Positions 8,440 through 17,362 of a stretch of DNA of 64,000 nt are shown piece after piece. How positions within the stretch are numbered: position 1 is the stretch's first letter; each line of letters begins with the position of its first letter. The notes under the pieces were generated by a model, which did no database searches, had not been told where the DNA came from, and saw only the letters and a program-made list of their open reading frames with translations. The DNA lies in the NCBI RefSeq assembly GCF_037081775.1, contig NZ_JBAMHQ010000001.1:2604001-2668000 (forward strand), given 5' to 3'. This DNA comes from Haladaptatus sp. ZSTT2 (lineage in GTDB: Archaea; Halobacteriota; Halobacteria; Halobacteriales; Halococcaceae). A program made the translations under genes and the position numbers.

Positions 8440-8848
8440 ACTCAAACAACTCTTCACAGAGGAAGACGCGGTATCGCCCGTGATTGGCGTCATCTTGATG
8501 GTCGCCATCACGGTCATTCTGGCCGCGGTCATCGGCACGTTCGTACTCAATCTGGGCGACCAGGTGGGGGACGCAGCTCCGCAAGCAAAGTTTAGTTTCG
8601 ACTACGACGGTTCATCTGATTTGACAATTACGCACGAATCTGGTGACAAAATCGCAGCGGATGATTTAGTCGTAAAAAGCTCTGCTGGATCGGTTGATGT
8701 CACCTGGGGGGCGTCTGGCAGTTTCGTCACCGCAGGTACGTCACAAACCTTTACTGGCATTGGGCCAACCGAGACTGTCCGCCTCATCTACGACGACGGC
8801 TCCGGCGACACGGCAACCATCCAGACGTGGGATGGGCCAGAAGCATAA
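8435..8848 (+). CDS. PilA-type archaeal type IV pilin (copy 2)
   Basis: Second tandem pilin, 137 residues. Residues 1-57 (leader, DAVS cleavage motif, H-domain, linker and start of the head) are identical to copy 1, although many codons differ at the third position, so the protein and not the DNA is being conserved. After residue 57 the head diverges ([15 protein letters not shown] against [16 protein letters not shown]), then both end in the shared block [15 protein letters not shown]. Separate promoter and leader suggest separate expression from copy 1. It probably assembles into the same pili or into a variant pilus; adhesion is the likely role by family. Confidence 0.9.
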   Translation: MQLKQLFTEEDAVSPVIGVILMVAITVILAAVIGTFVLNLGDQVGDAAPQAKFSFDYDGSSDLTITHESGDKIAADDLVVKSSAGSVDVTWGASGSFVTAGTSQTFTGIGPTETVRLIYDDGSGDTATIQTWDGPEA

Positions 8849-9012
8849 TCAACTAACTTCTCTTTCGGTTATTTTTCAACGTCCACGAGTGACGACACTC
8901 TTCAACCTGCCACACCACTGAAATCCAGCTCGTACTCTCCATCCTACGACACCTTTCTGCACCCCCTGTATTCATCTCTCTGCGGGCGAAAAATAGTAAC
9001 ATGAGCCATCTC

Positions 9013-9018
9013 TTTTAT
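9013..9018 (+). promoter_or_regulatory. TATA-like element of the pilin-like gene
   Basis: TTTTAT, predicting a start near 9043 and a leader of about 50 bases. Confidence 0.4.
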
Positions 9019-9056
9019 CTTCTAGTAGCGCGACTATCAGGATAGGCAACTAGTCG

Positions 9057-9073
9057 GGTAGTGGGGTACTACC
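9057..9073 (+). promoter_or_regulatory. Leader hairpin before the pilin-like gene
   Basis: GGTAGT, loop GGGGT, ACTACC: six perfect pairs. A second inverted repeat, CGACTA/TAGTCG (9031-9056), abuts it, partly upstream of the predicted start site. Confidence 0.4.
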
Positions 9074-9094
9074 AGCGCGTCTGCCGGGGAATAC

Positions 9095-9514
9095 ATGGTT
9101 TGGGGAGTCCGCACAAAGGAGTTAATTTACAGTAAACAGGGTCGCAATGCGCTCATCGTAGCCACGGCGCTTTTGCTCATCGTCCCATTCGCTACGGGAT
9201 TCATTGGGCTGGCCGACCTCACGCATAGTCCAGAACCGGCGCCGACGGTGTCGTTCAGCTTCAGTTACAACGAAGGGGGCCACGAGCTAACCGTGGTTCA
9301 CGAATCGGGGTCGCGGCTCGCGGGCGACTCGATTCGTTTCGAGACGACGGATGGTCGGCACCTCGGGGTGTGGCAGGGTCCCATCGACGCGGGGGATTCA
9401 ATCACGCTGCTGAACGTGCCCGCGGATGCGACCGTACAGGTGGTCTGGTACTCAGAAAAGCGAGATGTTGACATCGTCCTCGACGAGTGGGACGGCCCGG
9501 CTGTTTCTGCCTGA
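9095..9514 (+). CDS. Pilin-head-like protein with a non-pilin N-terminus
   Basis: 139 residues. The exported part clearly resembles the two pilins upstream: APTVSFSFSYNEGG aligns with [29 protein letters not shown] with [15 protein letters not shown], then DAGDSITL and DEWDGP near the end. The N-terminus is unrelated: a basic start, then one hydrophobic helix (about residues 20-42, ALIVATALLLIVPFATGF). I find no match to the prepilin cleavage pattern and no VSPVIG H-domain. It should therefore be a membrane-anchored or Sec-exported protein rather than a pilus subunit. Possible roles are an anchor, cap or assembly partner; none is established. Confidence 0.75.
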   Translation: MVWGVRTKELIYSKQGRNALIVATALLLIVPFATGFIGLADLTHSPEPAPTVSFSFSYNEGGHELTVVHESGSRLAGDSIRFETTDGRHLGVWQGPIDAGDSITLLNVPADATVQVVWYSEKRDVDIVLDEWDGPAVSA

Positions 9515-9556
9515 GAGCGTCGGGATTTAAGGTGTTTGCATCAGTTTTCGGATATA

Positions 9557-10054
9557 ATGCAGCCGGTACGAGCCGTCGCGTCCGCGACGCTTCTCATTCT
9601 GTTGACGGTGACCATCGTCTCCGGCCCGCTTGTCGGGGCGGTTGACCTCACGCCCGAGCCGCAGGCGGACGATGCGCCGATTGGCTCCGGGGCTGCGGAC
9701 GTAGCCATCCTCTCGGTTCCCTCTGCGGGAGTCACCCTCGAACGCGGTCAGTACGGTTCTGAGTCGTTCTATCTCCACGCACCCAACGCGCGCGTCCGTG
9801 TCGATGCAGTCTCCGGGCAGCCGATGGTGGTCTACAAGATTCGGATTCCCGAACTCGGAGCCACCTTTGGGACGACACGCTTTTTGGGGGCTGACGATGT
9901 CGGCACGCACTCGCTCTCGCTCGGCCAGAAAGCGTTCGCGCCCGAACGCATTACACAGGAGTCCTACGAGGCTGAACTCATCGTCCTCGTCCGCGCGGGC
10001 GATGAGGAACACGAGCTGGTTCGACAGCCCGTCACGGTGGCGGTTGTCCGATGA
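9557..10054 (+). CDS. Secreted protein of unknown function
   Basis: 165 residues from the ATG at 9557. A Sec-type signal is visible (basic start, ILLTVTIVSGPLVGAVDLT), followed by a soluble domain of about 140 residues rich in short beta-like stretches (VAILSVPSAGVTLERGQYGSESFYLHAP, of which the part up to residue about 65 is best ordered) and ending in PVTVAVVR. I do not recognise a domain. Its stop overlaps the start of the next membrane protein by four bases, so the two are co-translated and probably work together at the outer face of the membrane. An earlier in-frame TTG is possible but gives a poorer signal peptide. Confidence 0.7.
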   Translation: MQPVRAVASATLLILLTVTIVSGPLVGAVDLTPEPQADDAPIGSGAADVAILSVPSAGVTLERGQYGSESFYLHAPNARVRVDAVSGQPMVVYKIRIPELGATFGTTRFLGADDVGTHSLSLGQKAFAPERITQESYEAELIVLVRAGDEEHELVRQPVTVAVVR

Positions 10055-11934
10055 CCGCCGCGCCCGATTCGGCCACTCGACAGCGGGCACTGCGACTCGG
10101 CAGACTCGTGTTCGGTGACTTGCGCGGCCTACTCGTGTTCATCGTCGCACTCTGGTTTTTCGTCCTCTACTGGCGAATCGGCATCTTCATCAGCGACACG
10201 TTCACCGTCGCGAATGCGTTCGTCGCCGTCTCTGAGGGACACCTCTGGCTCGACCACTTCCCGTACGGCCAAGGCCCGAACACGCCCGGTATGGTGCTCG
10301 TCGATGGAAAGCTGTACGGGCGAAATTATGGCCAGATATTCCTCGCGCTCCCCTTCTTGTGGGCGATGCAAGCGGTTTCTGTCGTCGCTGACCCGCGCGT
10401 CGCCCTTGTCGCTGGGTGGAGCGGCCTGACCCTCGCCGGGTGGGTCGTTGCAGGTCGACTGACCGACCGAACCACCGAGTTCACCCTCGCGGGAAGCGCC
10501 CTCGCGTTGCTCCTGTTCGCCGTGAATCTCGCGGTCTCACCGCCGCTCGACCCGTTTTGGATACATCAAGCCGCGTTACAACTCGCCTCGATGGTCGCCG
10601 CCGCGTTCGTCGGCGTCGTGCTCTACCGCCTGCTCGCGGCGATGCACGGTCCTCGTGTGGGGCTGCTCGCGGGCCTGTTCGTCGTGCTCGCAACGCCCGT
10701 TGGATTCTGGGCGTCGATTCCAAAGCGCCACGCACTGACGACGCTGTTTGCCGTCTGTACCCTCTATTGTTTCTACACGAGTCGTGAAGGGGATCTCAAA
10801 CTGCGCGCGCTCGCCTACGTGTTCGTCGGCCTCACCGCGTGGGTGCACGCGCCCGAGGCGTTCGTCCTCATCGTTGCCCTCGCCGTCGTTGACCTCCCCA
10901 CTGCGAAATCGAACGACCTGCGAACGCTCGCCATGCTCGGCGTCGCCTTCGCCGTCTCACTCCTGCCGTTTTTCCTCACGAACGCACTCATCTCCGGCAA
11001 TCCGATCCAACCACCGAGACTCCTGCCGCAATACAACGGCGGGCCCATCCCCGACGCACCCATCCCCGATGGTGGTGGAGTGGGTACAGGCAGTGGGGGC
11101 AGTGGGAGTCCGCCTCCCTCAGTCATCGCCTCTGTGGTCGGAACGTTCGCCACACTTGGTTCTGCAGCACTCGGAAAAATCGCCATTTTCACCTCGCTGT
11201 TCACAGACGGCGTCGCCGTTGCCTTCCAGTCACCAGAGCGCCTGTTCCAGACCTACATTCGCCAGGGCTACTACGTGCGGGGCATAGCCAACGACGGCAA
11301 CGAAGCAATCAACCTCTCCATCCTCGAGTCGGCTCCCATCCTCGGCGCACTCACCGCGTTTCCGGTATATGCCGTCCAGCAATTCCGCACCGAAAATCGC
11401 GTTCGGGCGTGGCTTTCGACTCCGGCTGGTGCGACTGATATCTTTGCCTTCGTCTACTGTGTGCTCCTGACCGCTGTCTACCTGCCACGACTCCCGCTCT
11501 ACGCCACGATTACCGTCCGCTATCTCCTTCCCGTGTTCCCCTTCTTACTCTACGCGGTGTTTCGTCTCCCATCGGTTCGCCGCGCAGTCACGACACACCC
11601 GCAGCCACTCGCGTGGGCGTATGCGGGAACGGTACTCATCGGCGGTCAAGGACTGCTTCTCGCGCTGTTAGTCCAGCGTCCGGCGCTCGGTGAGGCAGTC
11701 CAACTTCACGCCCTGCTCGGCATCGGCGTGGGCGTCGCCTTCGGCCTCTGGTCGCTTGCGAGTCTGCGATGGCCGCGCGCAGACATTCTAGGGGCCTCGT
11801 TGCTCGGCGTCGTCGCCGGGACGGGAACCCTGTTCTTGCTGCTTTCCGGTATCGAGTACTTCGCCTACGCGGGCGAGTTCGCCCTGCCACTGAGTCAGTG
11901 GCTCTCACGCCTGCTCCCGTTGCTGGCCGGATAA
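10051..11934 (+). CDS. Large multi-spanning membrane protein, possible GT-C glycosyltransferase
   Basis: 627 residues with about 12 hydrophobic helices. The first extracellular loop after helix 1 carries an acidic residue pattern ([20 protein letters not shown]), then [12 protein letters not shown]. This layout, with a loop aspartate after the first helix and many helices, recalls GT-C type lipid-linked sugar transferases and PMT-like proteins, but I see no decisive motif. A proline/glycine-rich loop (about residues 330-355) separates the two membrane halves. It overlaps the upstream secreted-protein gene. Its position after the pilin genes makes a role in glycosylating surface structures possible; that is inference only. 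Confidence 0.7.
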   Translation: MTAAPDSATRQRALRLGRLVFGDLRGLLVFIVALWFFVLYWRIGIFISDTFTVANAFVAVSEGHLWLDHFPYGQGPNTPGMVLVDGKLYGRNYGQIFLALPFLWAMQAVSVVADPRVALVAGWSGLTLAGWVVAGRLTDRTTEFTLAGSALALLLFAVNLAVSPPLDPFWIHQAALQLASMVAAAFVGVVLYRLLAAMHGPRVGLLAGLFVVLATPVGFWASIPKRHALTTLFAVCTLYCFYTSREGDLKLRALAYVFVGLTAWVHAPEAFVLIVALAVVDLPTAKSNDLRTLAMLGVAFAVSLLPFFLTNALISGNPIQPPRLLPQYNGGPIPDAPIPDGGGVGTGSGGSGSPPPSVIASVVGTFATLGSAALGKIAIFTSLFTDGVAVAFQSPERLFQTYIRQGYYVRGIANDGNEAINLSILESAPILGALTAFPVYAVQQFRTENRVRAWLSTPAGATDIFAFVYCVLLTAVYLPRLPLYATITVRYLLPVFPFLLYAVFRLPSVRRAVTTHPQPLAWAYAGTVLIGGQGLLLALLVQRPALGEAVQLHALLGIGVGVAFGLWSLASLRWPRADILGASLLGVVAGTGTLFLLLSGIEYFAYAGEFALPLSQWLSRLLPLLAG

Positions 11935-11941
11935 TCGTCAG

Positions 11942-11948
11942 TTTTTAC
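11942..11948 (+). promoter_or_regulatory. TATA-like element of hpt
   Basis: TTTTTAC, 24-30 bases before the ATG at 11972; fits a leaderless transcript. Confidence 0.5.
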
Positions 11949-11971
11949 CGGGGTGTTGCTCTACCCACGAC

Positions 11972-12541
11972 ATGGACCAGTTGAAGAAGTCCCTGCTCGA
12001 AGCCCCTATCATCGAGAAAAACGGGTATCAGTACTTCGTACATCCCATCAGCGACGGCGTCCCGATGCTGGAACCGGGGCTGCTCCGCGAAATCGTCATC
12101 AAAATCATCCGCAAAGTGAGCTTAGAGGACGTGGACAAAATCGTCACCCCCGCGGCGATGGGTATCCACATCTCGACGGCCGTCTCGCTCATGACGGACA
12201 TCCCACTCGTCGTCGTCCGCAAGCGCCAGTACGGCCTCGAGGGCGAGATGGCGCTCTCGCAGGTTACTGGCTACTCTGAAAACGAGATGTACATCAACGA
12301 CGTAGACGAGGGCGACCGTGTTCTCCTGCTCGACGACGTGCTCTCGACCGGCGGCACGCTCAAGGCGCTCACGGGAGCACTCGAAGAAATCGGCGCAGAT
12401 GTCGCCGACGTGGTCGCTGTCATCAAGAAAGTCGGCGGCGAGAACAAAATCGAGGGGACGGGCTACGACGTCAAGACGCTCATCAACGTTGACGTACAGG
12501 ATGGCGAAGTCGTCATCATCGACGAACACGGCGACGGATAA
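11972..12541 (+). CDS. hpt: Hypoxanthine/adenine-type purine phosphoribosyltransferase
   Basis: Purine salvage enzyme of the archaeal HGPRTase-like/APRT group: transfers phosphoribose from PRPP to a purine base. The 189 residues match the family size. The PRPP-binding loop is [17 protein letters not shown] (about 113-129), and the N-terminal [11 protein letters not shown] and TPAAMGIHI segments are typical of archaeal members. Which base is used cannot be told from sequence; in haloarchaea this family has been linked mainly to adenine. Single gene with its own promoter. It complements the de novo purine genes purE and purK at the other end of the window. Confidence 0.9.
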   Translation: MDQLKKSLLEAPIIEKNGYQYFVHPISDGVPMLEPGLLREIVIKIIRKVSLEDVDKIVTPAAMGIHISTAVSLMTDIPLVVVRKRQYGLEGEMALSQVTGYSENEMYINDVDEGDRVLLLDDVLSTGGTLKALTGALEEIGADVADVVAVIKKVGGENKIEGTGYDVKTLINVDVQDGEVVIIDEHGDG

Positions 12542-12568
12542 CCGGACACTTTCTCTGTGGGCGTGGCG

Positions 12569-12574
12569 TTTATG
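12569..12574 (+). promoter_or_regulatory. TATA-like element of the DJ-1/PfpI gene
   Basis: TTTATG, 28-33 bases before the ATG at 12602, which supports that start. Confidence 0.45.
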
Positions 12575-12601
12575 CGTCACCAACCTATATTCAGGCCCAC
12601 A

Positions 12602-13285
12602 ATGCCTTCTGCACTGTTCGTCGTTAGTGAATCCGGCTATTGGGGCGAAGAATGCGTAGAACCACTCACCCAGCTGAGTGCCGCTGGCGTCGACATTACG
12701 GTGGCCACACCATCCGGCAACCCACCAGTCCTCGACGAGCGGTCGGTCGACCCGGACTCGATTGGTGAGGACACAGCAGAACACATCCGAACCGTCCACG
12801 AGACAGACGAGCGACTGAACAATCCGATTCCCGTCGCACAGGCCGACGCGAGCGACTACGACACCGTCGTCTTCCCCGGCGGCCACGGCACGGTCTGGGA
12901 CATCAACCAAGACGTCCACGCCCGCACCCTCCTGCGCGACGCGGTGGAAGGCTCCAGCAAGGCACTCGTCATCTGCCACGCCGTGGGCATCCTCGCCTTC
13001 GCGCGCACCAGTGACGGCTCGTTCCTCGTCGCAGACCGCGACGTGACTGGATTCCCGAACGAGTGGGAAGCAGACATCGTCGACGAAAACGACGTCCTCC
13101 CTGACGGCGAGAAGCTCCCCTACTGGGTCGAAGACGAAGTCATCGCCGCAGGCGGTAACTGGGACGCCGAACTCGAAGCCGAGGAAAGCGTGACCGTAGA
13201 CGGCGACCTCATCACCGCCCGCGGTCCCGGCTCCTCTAGCGCCGCCGCAGAGACGTTGCTCGACGAACTTAGCATCACGCAGTAA
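12602..13285 (+). CDS. DJ-1/PfpI family protein (Hsp31-like, type 1 glutamine amidotransferase fold)
   Basis: 227 residues. The nucleophile elbow is ALVICHAVGIL with the conserved cysteine (about residue 125), and the partner glutamate lies in WGEECVEPLTQL near the N-terminus. FPGGHGTVWD precedes the elbow, as in Hsp31/YhbO-like members. Such proteins are reported as glyoxalase-III/deglycase-like enzymes, chaperones or proteases; sequence does not decide. The ATG at 12602 is preferred over an upstream in-frame GTG because the family begins with ALFVVSE and the TATA element sits at the right distance. Stress protection is the likely role. Confidence 0.88.
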   Translation: MPSALFVVSESGYWGEECVEPLTQLSAAGVDITVATPSGNPPVLDERSVDPDSIGEDTAEHIRTVHETDERLNNPIPVAQADASDYDTVVFPGGHGTVWDINQDVHARTLLRDAVEGSSKALVICHAVGILAFARTSDGSFLVADRDVTGFPNEWEADIVDENDVLPDGEKLPYWVEDEVIAAGGNWDAELEAEESVTVDGDLITARGPGSSSAAAETLLDELSITQ

Positions 13286-13365
13286 CCCGGCCGCTTCTTT
13301 TGCTGTCGATGACCGGCGTGCAGCCCACGAGCTGCCCGTAGATTTTCCTCATTCGGCAGAAACAT

Positions 13366-13439
13366 AGCGGGAGGTAGATTTGAACTACCGATCTCCGGGT
13401 TATGAGCCCGGCGGAATCTCCTGGCTATCCCATCCCGCT
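13366..13439 (-). tRNA. Initiator tRNA-Met (CAT)
   Basis: On the minus strand a 74-base cloverleaf reads from AGCGGGA to TCCCGCT. The anticodon stem CCGGG/CCCGG encloses CTCATAA, giving anticodon CAT. The T arm is GGTAGTTCAAATCTACC. The first pair is A1-U72, which marks archaeal initiator tRNA rather than elongator tRNA-Met. No intron and no encoded CCA. Confidence 0.95.
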
Positions 13440-13462
13440 ACTACATTGTATTCGAGGACCCC

Positions 13463-13468
13463 AATTAA
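13463..13468 (-). promoter_or_regulatory. TATA-like element of the initiator tRNA
   Basis: Reads TTAATT on the minus strand, 24-29 bases upstream of the tRNA 5' end, with a G-rich flank. Confidence 0.45.
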
Positions 13469-13689
13469 GGGTTGTGATTCGAGCGCCGTGTGCGACATTT
13501 TCACTGCCGTGACACCCAGACCACTCCCACACCGCCCCTACCCGGAGCCGTGGACGTATTAGCTGCTCACCAGAAAAAATCGACCCGCGAAAACGGTGCT
13601 GTTCAAACAACTGTGAACCACTGTTGAATCCGCACTCCGAACCACGGACACACGGCCATCTGCAACCGATTTTTCCCATCCACAAGAGG

Positions 13690-13695
13690 TTTAAT
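13690..13695 (+). promoter_or_regulatory. TATA-like element of the DUF2298 gene
   Basis: TTTAAT, 25-30 bases before the ATG at 13720. It supports the shorter start and a leaderless mRNA. The rest of 13440-13689 holds no gene. Confidence 0.5.
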
Positions 13696-13719
13696 CGCTC
13701 CTGTCCGTTTTTTCGCGTA

Positions 13720-15948
13720 ATGGAATTCGGTCTCGTTGCGCTGTGGTTGGCGGTGTATCTCGCATTCTGGGCGCTTTCGATGCCCCTCGCTGCGCTGCTC
13801 TTTGCCGGGTTCGACGACCAAGGCGCAGGCTTCGCCCTCCCGCTCGGACTCGGACTTCTCACGCTCGTCGCCTACTGGGTTGGCCACCTCGCCTTTGGCT
13901 GGGTTGCGGTGCTCGCCGGGCTCCTCGTCCTCGGCGGCGCAACGGCGCTCGCGCTCACCCGAGACATTGAGATTCGCTGGCGCGACCGAATCGACGTGCC
14001 GCTCGTGTTCGTGGGTGCATTTTTGTTTATCATCTTGATTCGCGGCGCAGACCCTGGCATCATCCCCGGCGGCGGCGAGAAGTTCCTCGATTTCGGCATT
14101 CTCAAAGTCCTCCTTCGCTCGCCAACGCTCCCCCCTGAAGACTTCTGGTTTGCGGATGCGCCGGTGCGCTACTACTTCGGTGGCCACCTCCTCACCGCGC
14201 TGCTCACGATTCTCACGGGCACAGAAGCACGATTCGCCTACAACCTCGCACTCGCGGGATTTTTTGGCATGCTCATCTCCGCAGGCTACAGTCTTGCCGG
14301 CGCGATTGCCGCGGGTTTCGCTGTCTCTCGGCGGAAAGCCGGACTCTTTGCGGCATTCTTCATCGGCTTTGCGAGCAACCTGCTCACCGGTTTGCAGGTG
14401 TTTATCTGGGCGCTTCCTGACGCGATTGGTGTTCCCCTCGGGCGGGCGATTGCGGCGAATCTGAACGACCTCGCCGCAGAGAAGGTGGTCGCCCCGCCGC
14501 GTGAGTTTTCCTACTGGCATCCAAGCCGCGTGATTCCGGGCACCATCAACGAGTTTCCCTTCTTCTCGTGGCTGAACGGCGACCTCCACGCGCACATGAT
14601 GAGCACGCCGTTTCTCCTGCTCGCCGCTGGGCTGTTGTTCGTCTACTTCCGGACGCCAGAGCGCGAGGTGACGCGCCGTCGCCTGCTCGTGTTCGGCGCG
14701 CTGCCACCGCTCGCCGGATTCATCGCGTTTGTCAACACGTGGTCGTTCCCAGCCGTGTTGGGACTCGCGTGGCTCACGCTCGCGTTTGCGCCTGCTTCCC
14801 CCACAACGCTGTTCCCCCGACAGCTAGCGACGCGGGCACGCCGCGCCGAGTCGTGGCTCACCACGGAACTACTGCGACTCGCAAGCGCGCTCGCCTGTGC
14901 CATCGTCATTCTCGCTGGGGGCCTGCTCTGGACGCTCCCGTTCTGGCTCGGAACCGCCAGCAGGCGGAGCATCGGGCTGTTTCCTGAACGAACCGCGCTC
15001 GTCCCACTGCTCGTGGTGCACGGCGCGTTCCTCGCGGTGTTCGTGCCCTATCTGGTCGCCCACGCGCGCCCGGAACTCAAGAAACACGCCGCACAGACGG
15101 GCGTCGTCCTCGCACTGTTCATCCCGACGGCGTGGCTCGGCGGCCTCGCAGGCGTGGCCCTCTTCTGCCCGCTGCTCGCTGCTGGCTGGTTGTTGCTCAG
15201 ACTCCGTGACGACCTCGGCTACGAAACCGTGTTGATGCTCGCTGGCCTCGGTCTCGCGCTCATCGTTGAGTTCGCCTTCGTCAGAGAAAACGCCGCACCC
15301 GGTCGCTTAAACACCGTGTTCAAGGTGTACATGCAGGTCTGGGTGCTCTGGTCGATAGCGGCGTCGGTGATGCTCGCACGCTTGCTCAACGCTGGGCAGG
15401 CAATCCCGACGAACTGGCGCACCGGCGCACGGGTTCTCGCCGCGCTCCTCGTCGTCTCCACATCGTTTTACAGCGTGTTCGCCCTCGCCGGTCACTTCAA
15501 CGACGGTGCAACAGACGACATGACGCTCGACGGGTTGCAGTACGTCTCTAACTACCACGGGGGCGAAGCCGGAGCGATTCACTGGCTCGACGACAGAGAG
15601 GGCAGACCACACCTCATCGAAGCACCCGGCGGCGCGTATCGCTGGGCGAACGCCCCCTCTGCGCTCACCGGGATTCCATCGGTTGTCGGGTGGCCACACG
15701 AACGCATCTATCACGGCGAAGATGCCTACAAAGACCGAATCACGGACGTGACGAAGTTCTACACAGGTACGCCGGACGAACAGGTCGCCATGCTCGAAAA
15801 ATATGACGTGCGCTATATCTACGTCGGCCCACACGAGCGCGACGCGTACGACCCCGGTGACTTCTCACAGTTAGCTGGGGTGACGGTCGCCTACGAAGGC
15901 GGCGACGTGACGATTTACGAAGTGAACCACGACCAGCTAGAAACCTAG
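13720..15948 (+). CDS. DUF2298 (YYY-type) multi-spanning membrane protein
   Basis: 742 residues, about 14 membrane helices. The region APVRYYFGGHLLTALLT (about 145-160) carries the YYF/YYY motif that names this archaeal and chloroflexal family, and the large loop holds FSYWHPSRVIPGTINEFPFF and NGDLHAHMM, also conserved in it. The C-terminal 150 residues form a soluble domain with AIHWLDD and PHLIEAPGG. The family is thought to be related to GT-C transferases because of the loop acidic residues; the substrate is unknown. The start at 13720 follows a TATA element; a longer frame from 13624 has a non-halophilic extension and is rejected. The 3' end overlaps the convergent lipoprotein gene by four bases. 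Confidence 0.85.
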   Translation: MEFGLVALWLAVYLAFWALSMPLAALLFAGFDDQGAGFALPLGLGLLTLVAYWVGHLAFGWVAVLAGLLVLGGATALALTRDIEIRWRDRIDVPLVFVGAFLFIILIRGADPGIIPGGGEKFLDFGILKVLLRSPTLPPEDFWFADAPVRYYFGGHLLTALLTILTGTEARFAYNLALAGFFGMLISAGYSLAGAIAAGFAVSRRKAGLFAAFFIGFASNLLTGLQVFIWALPDAIGVPLGRAIAANLNDLAAEKVVAPPREFSYWHPSRVIPGTINEFPFFSWLNGDLHAHMMSTPFLLLAAGLLFVYFRTPEREVTRRRLLVFGALPPLAGFIAFVNTWSFPAVLGLAWLTLAFAPASPTTLFPRQLATRARRAESWLTTELLRLASALACAIVILAGGLLWTLPFWLGTASRRSIGLFPERTALVPLLVVHGAFLAVFVPYLVAHARPELKKHAAQTGVVLALFIPTAWLGGLAGVALFCPLLAAGWLLLRLRDDLGYETVLMLAGLGLALIVEFAFVRENAAPGRLNTVFKVYMQVWVLWSIAASVMLARLLNAGQAIPTNWRTGARVLAALLVVSTSFYSVFALAGHFNDGATDDMTLDGLQYVSNYHGGEAGAIHWLDDREGRPHLIEAPGGAYRWANAPSALTGIPSVVGWPHERIYHGEDAYKDRITDVTKFYTGTPDEQVAMLEKYDVRYIYVGPHERDAYDPGDFSQLAGVTVAYEGGDVTIYEVNHDQLET

Positions 15949-16700
15949 CGCATTCCCGGCGGCGGCCCGCGGCGGTCGTCATCCATATCGACGCTCAAGC
16001 CGAGTTCCTCGCGGCGTTCGCGGAGCACACGAATCTGCTTGAGGTAGTAGAACGCGCCGACGACTCCGGCGATGGCGAGGCCAGCGGCCACGGTTGCGAA
16101 GATGGTCAAGTCGCGGTCGAGATACCACCGAAGGATGACGGCGCGACTTTGGACGTCAGCCCACGTGATGTGGACGCGGTTATCCTCAAGGCGCGTCTCG
16201 TACCCGCCGGGTTGCACCTGCGCGAGCGGGACGTAATCGACGCGCATCCCCGGCGGGAGGATGACCTCGTATGAGCCGGTGACGAACGTTGGCGTGCCAA
16301 AGCTCTTGCCCCGTGCAGGGGCGGTGTAGGCGACTTTCCCGTGCTCTGCTGGGAGTTCGACGATGAGACGGTTTCGCGTCTGAGACACATCGAGGGCGGA
16401 GGCGTTTACGACCGTTCCGTTTTCGAACTGGAACTTGAGCGCCGAGATTTCGAGCGGCCGCTCCGTGCCAAAGCCGTCGCGGTCGTAAAGTTCGATTGTC
16501 GATTGGTCGACGATGTACACTGCCTGATACTCGCCACTGCGGATGTCGATGGTGGCGTTTGCGTGCGCGTTGTCCCAGTCGTACGTTGCACTCTCGTTGA
16601 GACGTTGCTGGTCGACCTCACCGGGCCCGAAAATCGCGGTACAGCCTGCTGACATCGTGAGCAGGGCGAGTAGGGCAAGGGCGAGCAGCCGTCGTCTCAT
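15945..16700 (-). CDS. Membrane-anchored lipoprotein, DUF5803-like
   Basis: 251 residues. A lipobox is visible in the signal sequence (LTMSAGC, cysteine at about 20), so the mature protein should be lipid-anchored on the outside. The middle is a beta-rich domain (residues 40-200), followed by one C-terminal helix (about 200-222, FATVAAGLAIAGVVGAFYY) and a cytoplasmic tail with RERREELGLSVDMDDDRRG. This matches my recollection of haloarchaeal DUF5803 proteins; the function is unknown. Its start overlaps the DUF2110 stop, so it is the last gene of the trm56-tfe-DUF2110 run. Confidence 0.75.
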   Translation of the reverse strand: MRRRLLALALLALLTMSAGCTAIFGPGEVDQQRLNESATYDWDNAHANATIDIRSGEYQAVYIVDQSTIELYDRDGFGTERPLEISALKFQFENGTVVNASALDVSQTRNRLIVELPAEHGKVAYTAPARGKSFGTPTFVTGSYEVILPPGMRVDYVPLAQVQPGGYETRLEDNRVHITWADVQSRAVILRWYLDRDLTIFATVAAGLAIAGVVGAFYYLKQIRVLRERREELGLSVDMDDDRRGPPPGMR

Positions 16701-17362
16701 GGAATGACACAGAGGAGTTCAGCAGGCACGTACTCACCGATGCTGGCGAGCAGTCCGGGTGGGTCCGTGCTTTCTTTACAGACGATGCTCTGTTCGAGCA
16801 AGCCGAGGCGTTCGACCGTCACGATGTCCTGGGCGTGGCCCGCGCGGTTGACCGTCGCGCGCACCTCGCCGCGGGTGGCGTTGTTGACGTTTACGCGGCC
16901 GAGGCCACGCGTCCACTCGTAGAGTTCGTCGCGCTGTTCGTCGGCCAGCGTGCACGGTTCTCCGTACACGAACTTTAACGGCGTGTGCTGGACGAGGCCG
17001 TAGCGTTTGCGAATCTGTTCGGGCGTCCCCGCACCGAGGCCGAGTTCTTCTGCGGGGATGCGAATCTCGCGTCCGGCGTCCAAGATGAAGCCGTCGTCGT
17101 CCCAGTGTTCGAAGGTGCCGACGTAGGTTTCGCCGTCTTTGAACGAGTTCGTTATTTCACCCCAGGTTTCGCGGAGCGTGTTGCGCGCGATGGTGGCGTC
17201 TGGCCCATCGAGCGTCACCGACGGGAAGTCGTTGTCGAGAATCCCGATGGTGAAGCTGACATCGAGGTCGCCGATGTCGTTGTTGATAAGTGACCGAAGC
17301 CCGTCGAGCGAGCGCTCGCGGGCGTCTCCTTTTACGTACAGTTTTGTTGCGAGTACTACCAT
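16697..17362 (-). CDS. DUF2110 family protein
   Basis: 221 residues, soluble, no membrane segment. DUF2110 proteins are found next to tfe across Euryarchaeota, as here: the start codon follows the tfe stop directly. Visible features are VLATKLYVKGDARERSLDG at the N-terminus, a central domain with GTFEHWDDDGFILDAG that resembles a small beta-barrel, and a C-terminal part with VTVERLGLLEQSIVCKE. The constant pairing with a transcription factor suggests a role in transcription or RNA metabolism, but none is proven to my knowledge. Confidence 0.85.
   Translation of the reverse strand: MVVLATKLYVKGDARERSLDGLRSLINNDIGDLDVSFTIGILDNDFPSVTLDGPDATIARNTLRETWGEITNSFKDGETYVGTFEHWDDDGFILDAGREIRIPAEELGLGAGTPEQIRKRYGLVQHTPLKFVYGEPCTLADEQRDELYEWTRGLGRVNVNNATRGEVRATVNRAGHAQDIVTVERLGLLEQSIVCKESTDPPGLLASIGEYVPAELLCVIP

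Larger units (their letters stand above)
8849..9094 (+). other. Spacer after pilin 2 with promoter and leader of the pilin-like gene
   Basis: No gene seen. The first part is T-rich (TTTCGGTTATTTTTC at 8864-8878), suitable for transcription termination; the last 90 bases are the promoter and leader of the next gene. Confidence 0.5.

Noticed and set aside
13603-14595. 330-codon minus-strand frame
   Set aside because: Antisense to the DUF2298 gene; Arg/Glu-rich shadow.
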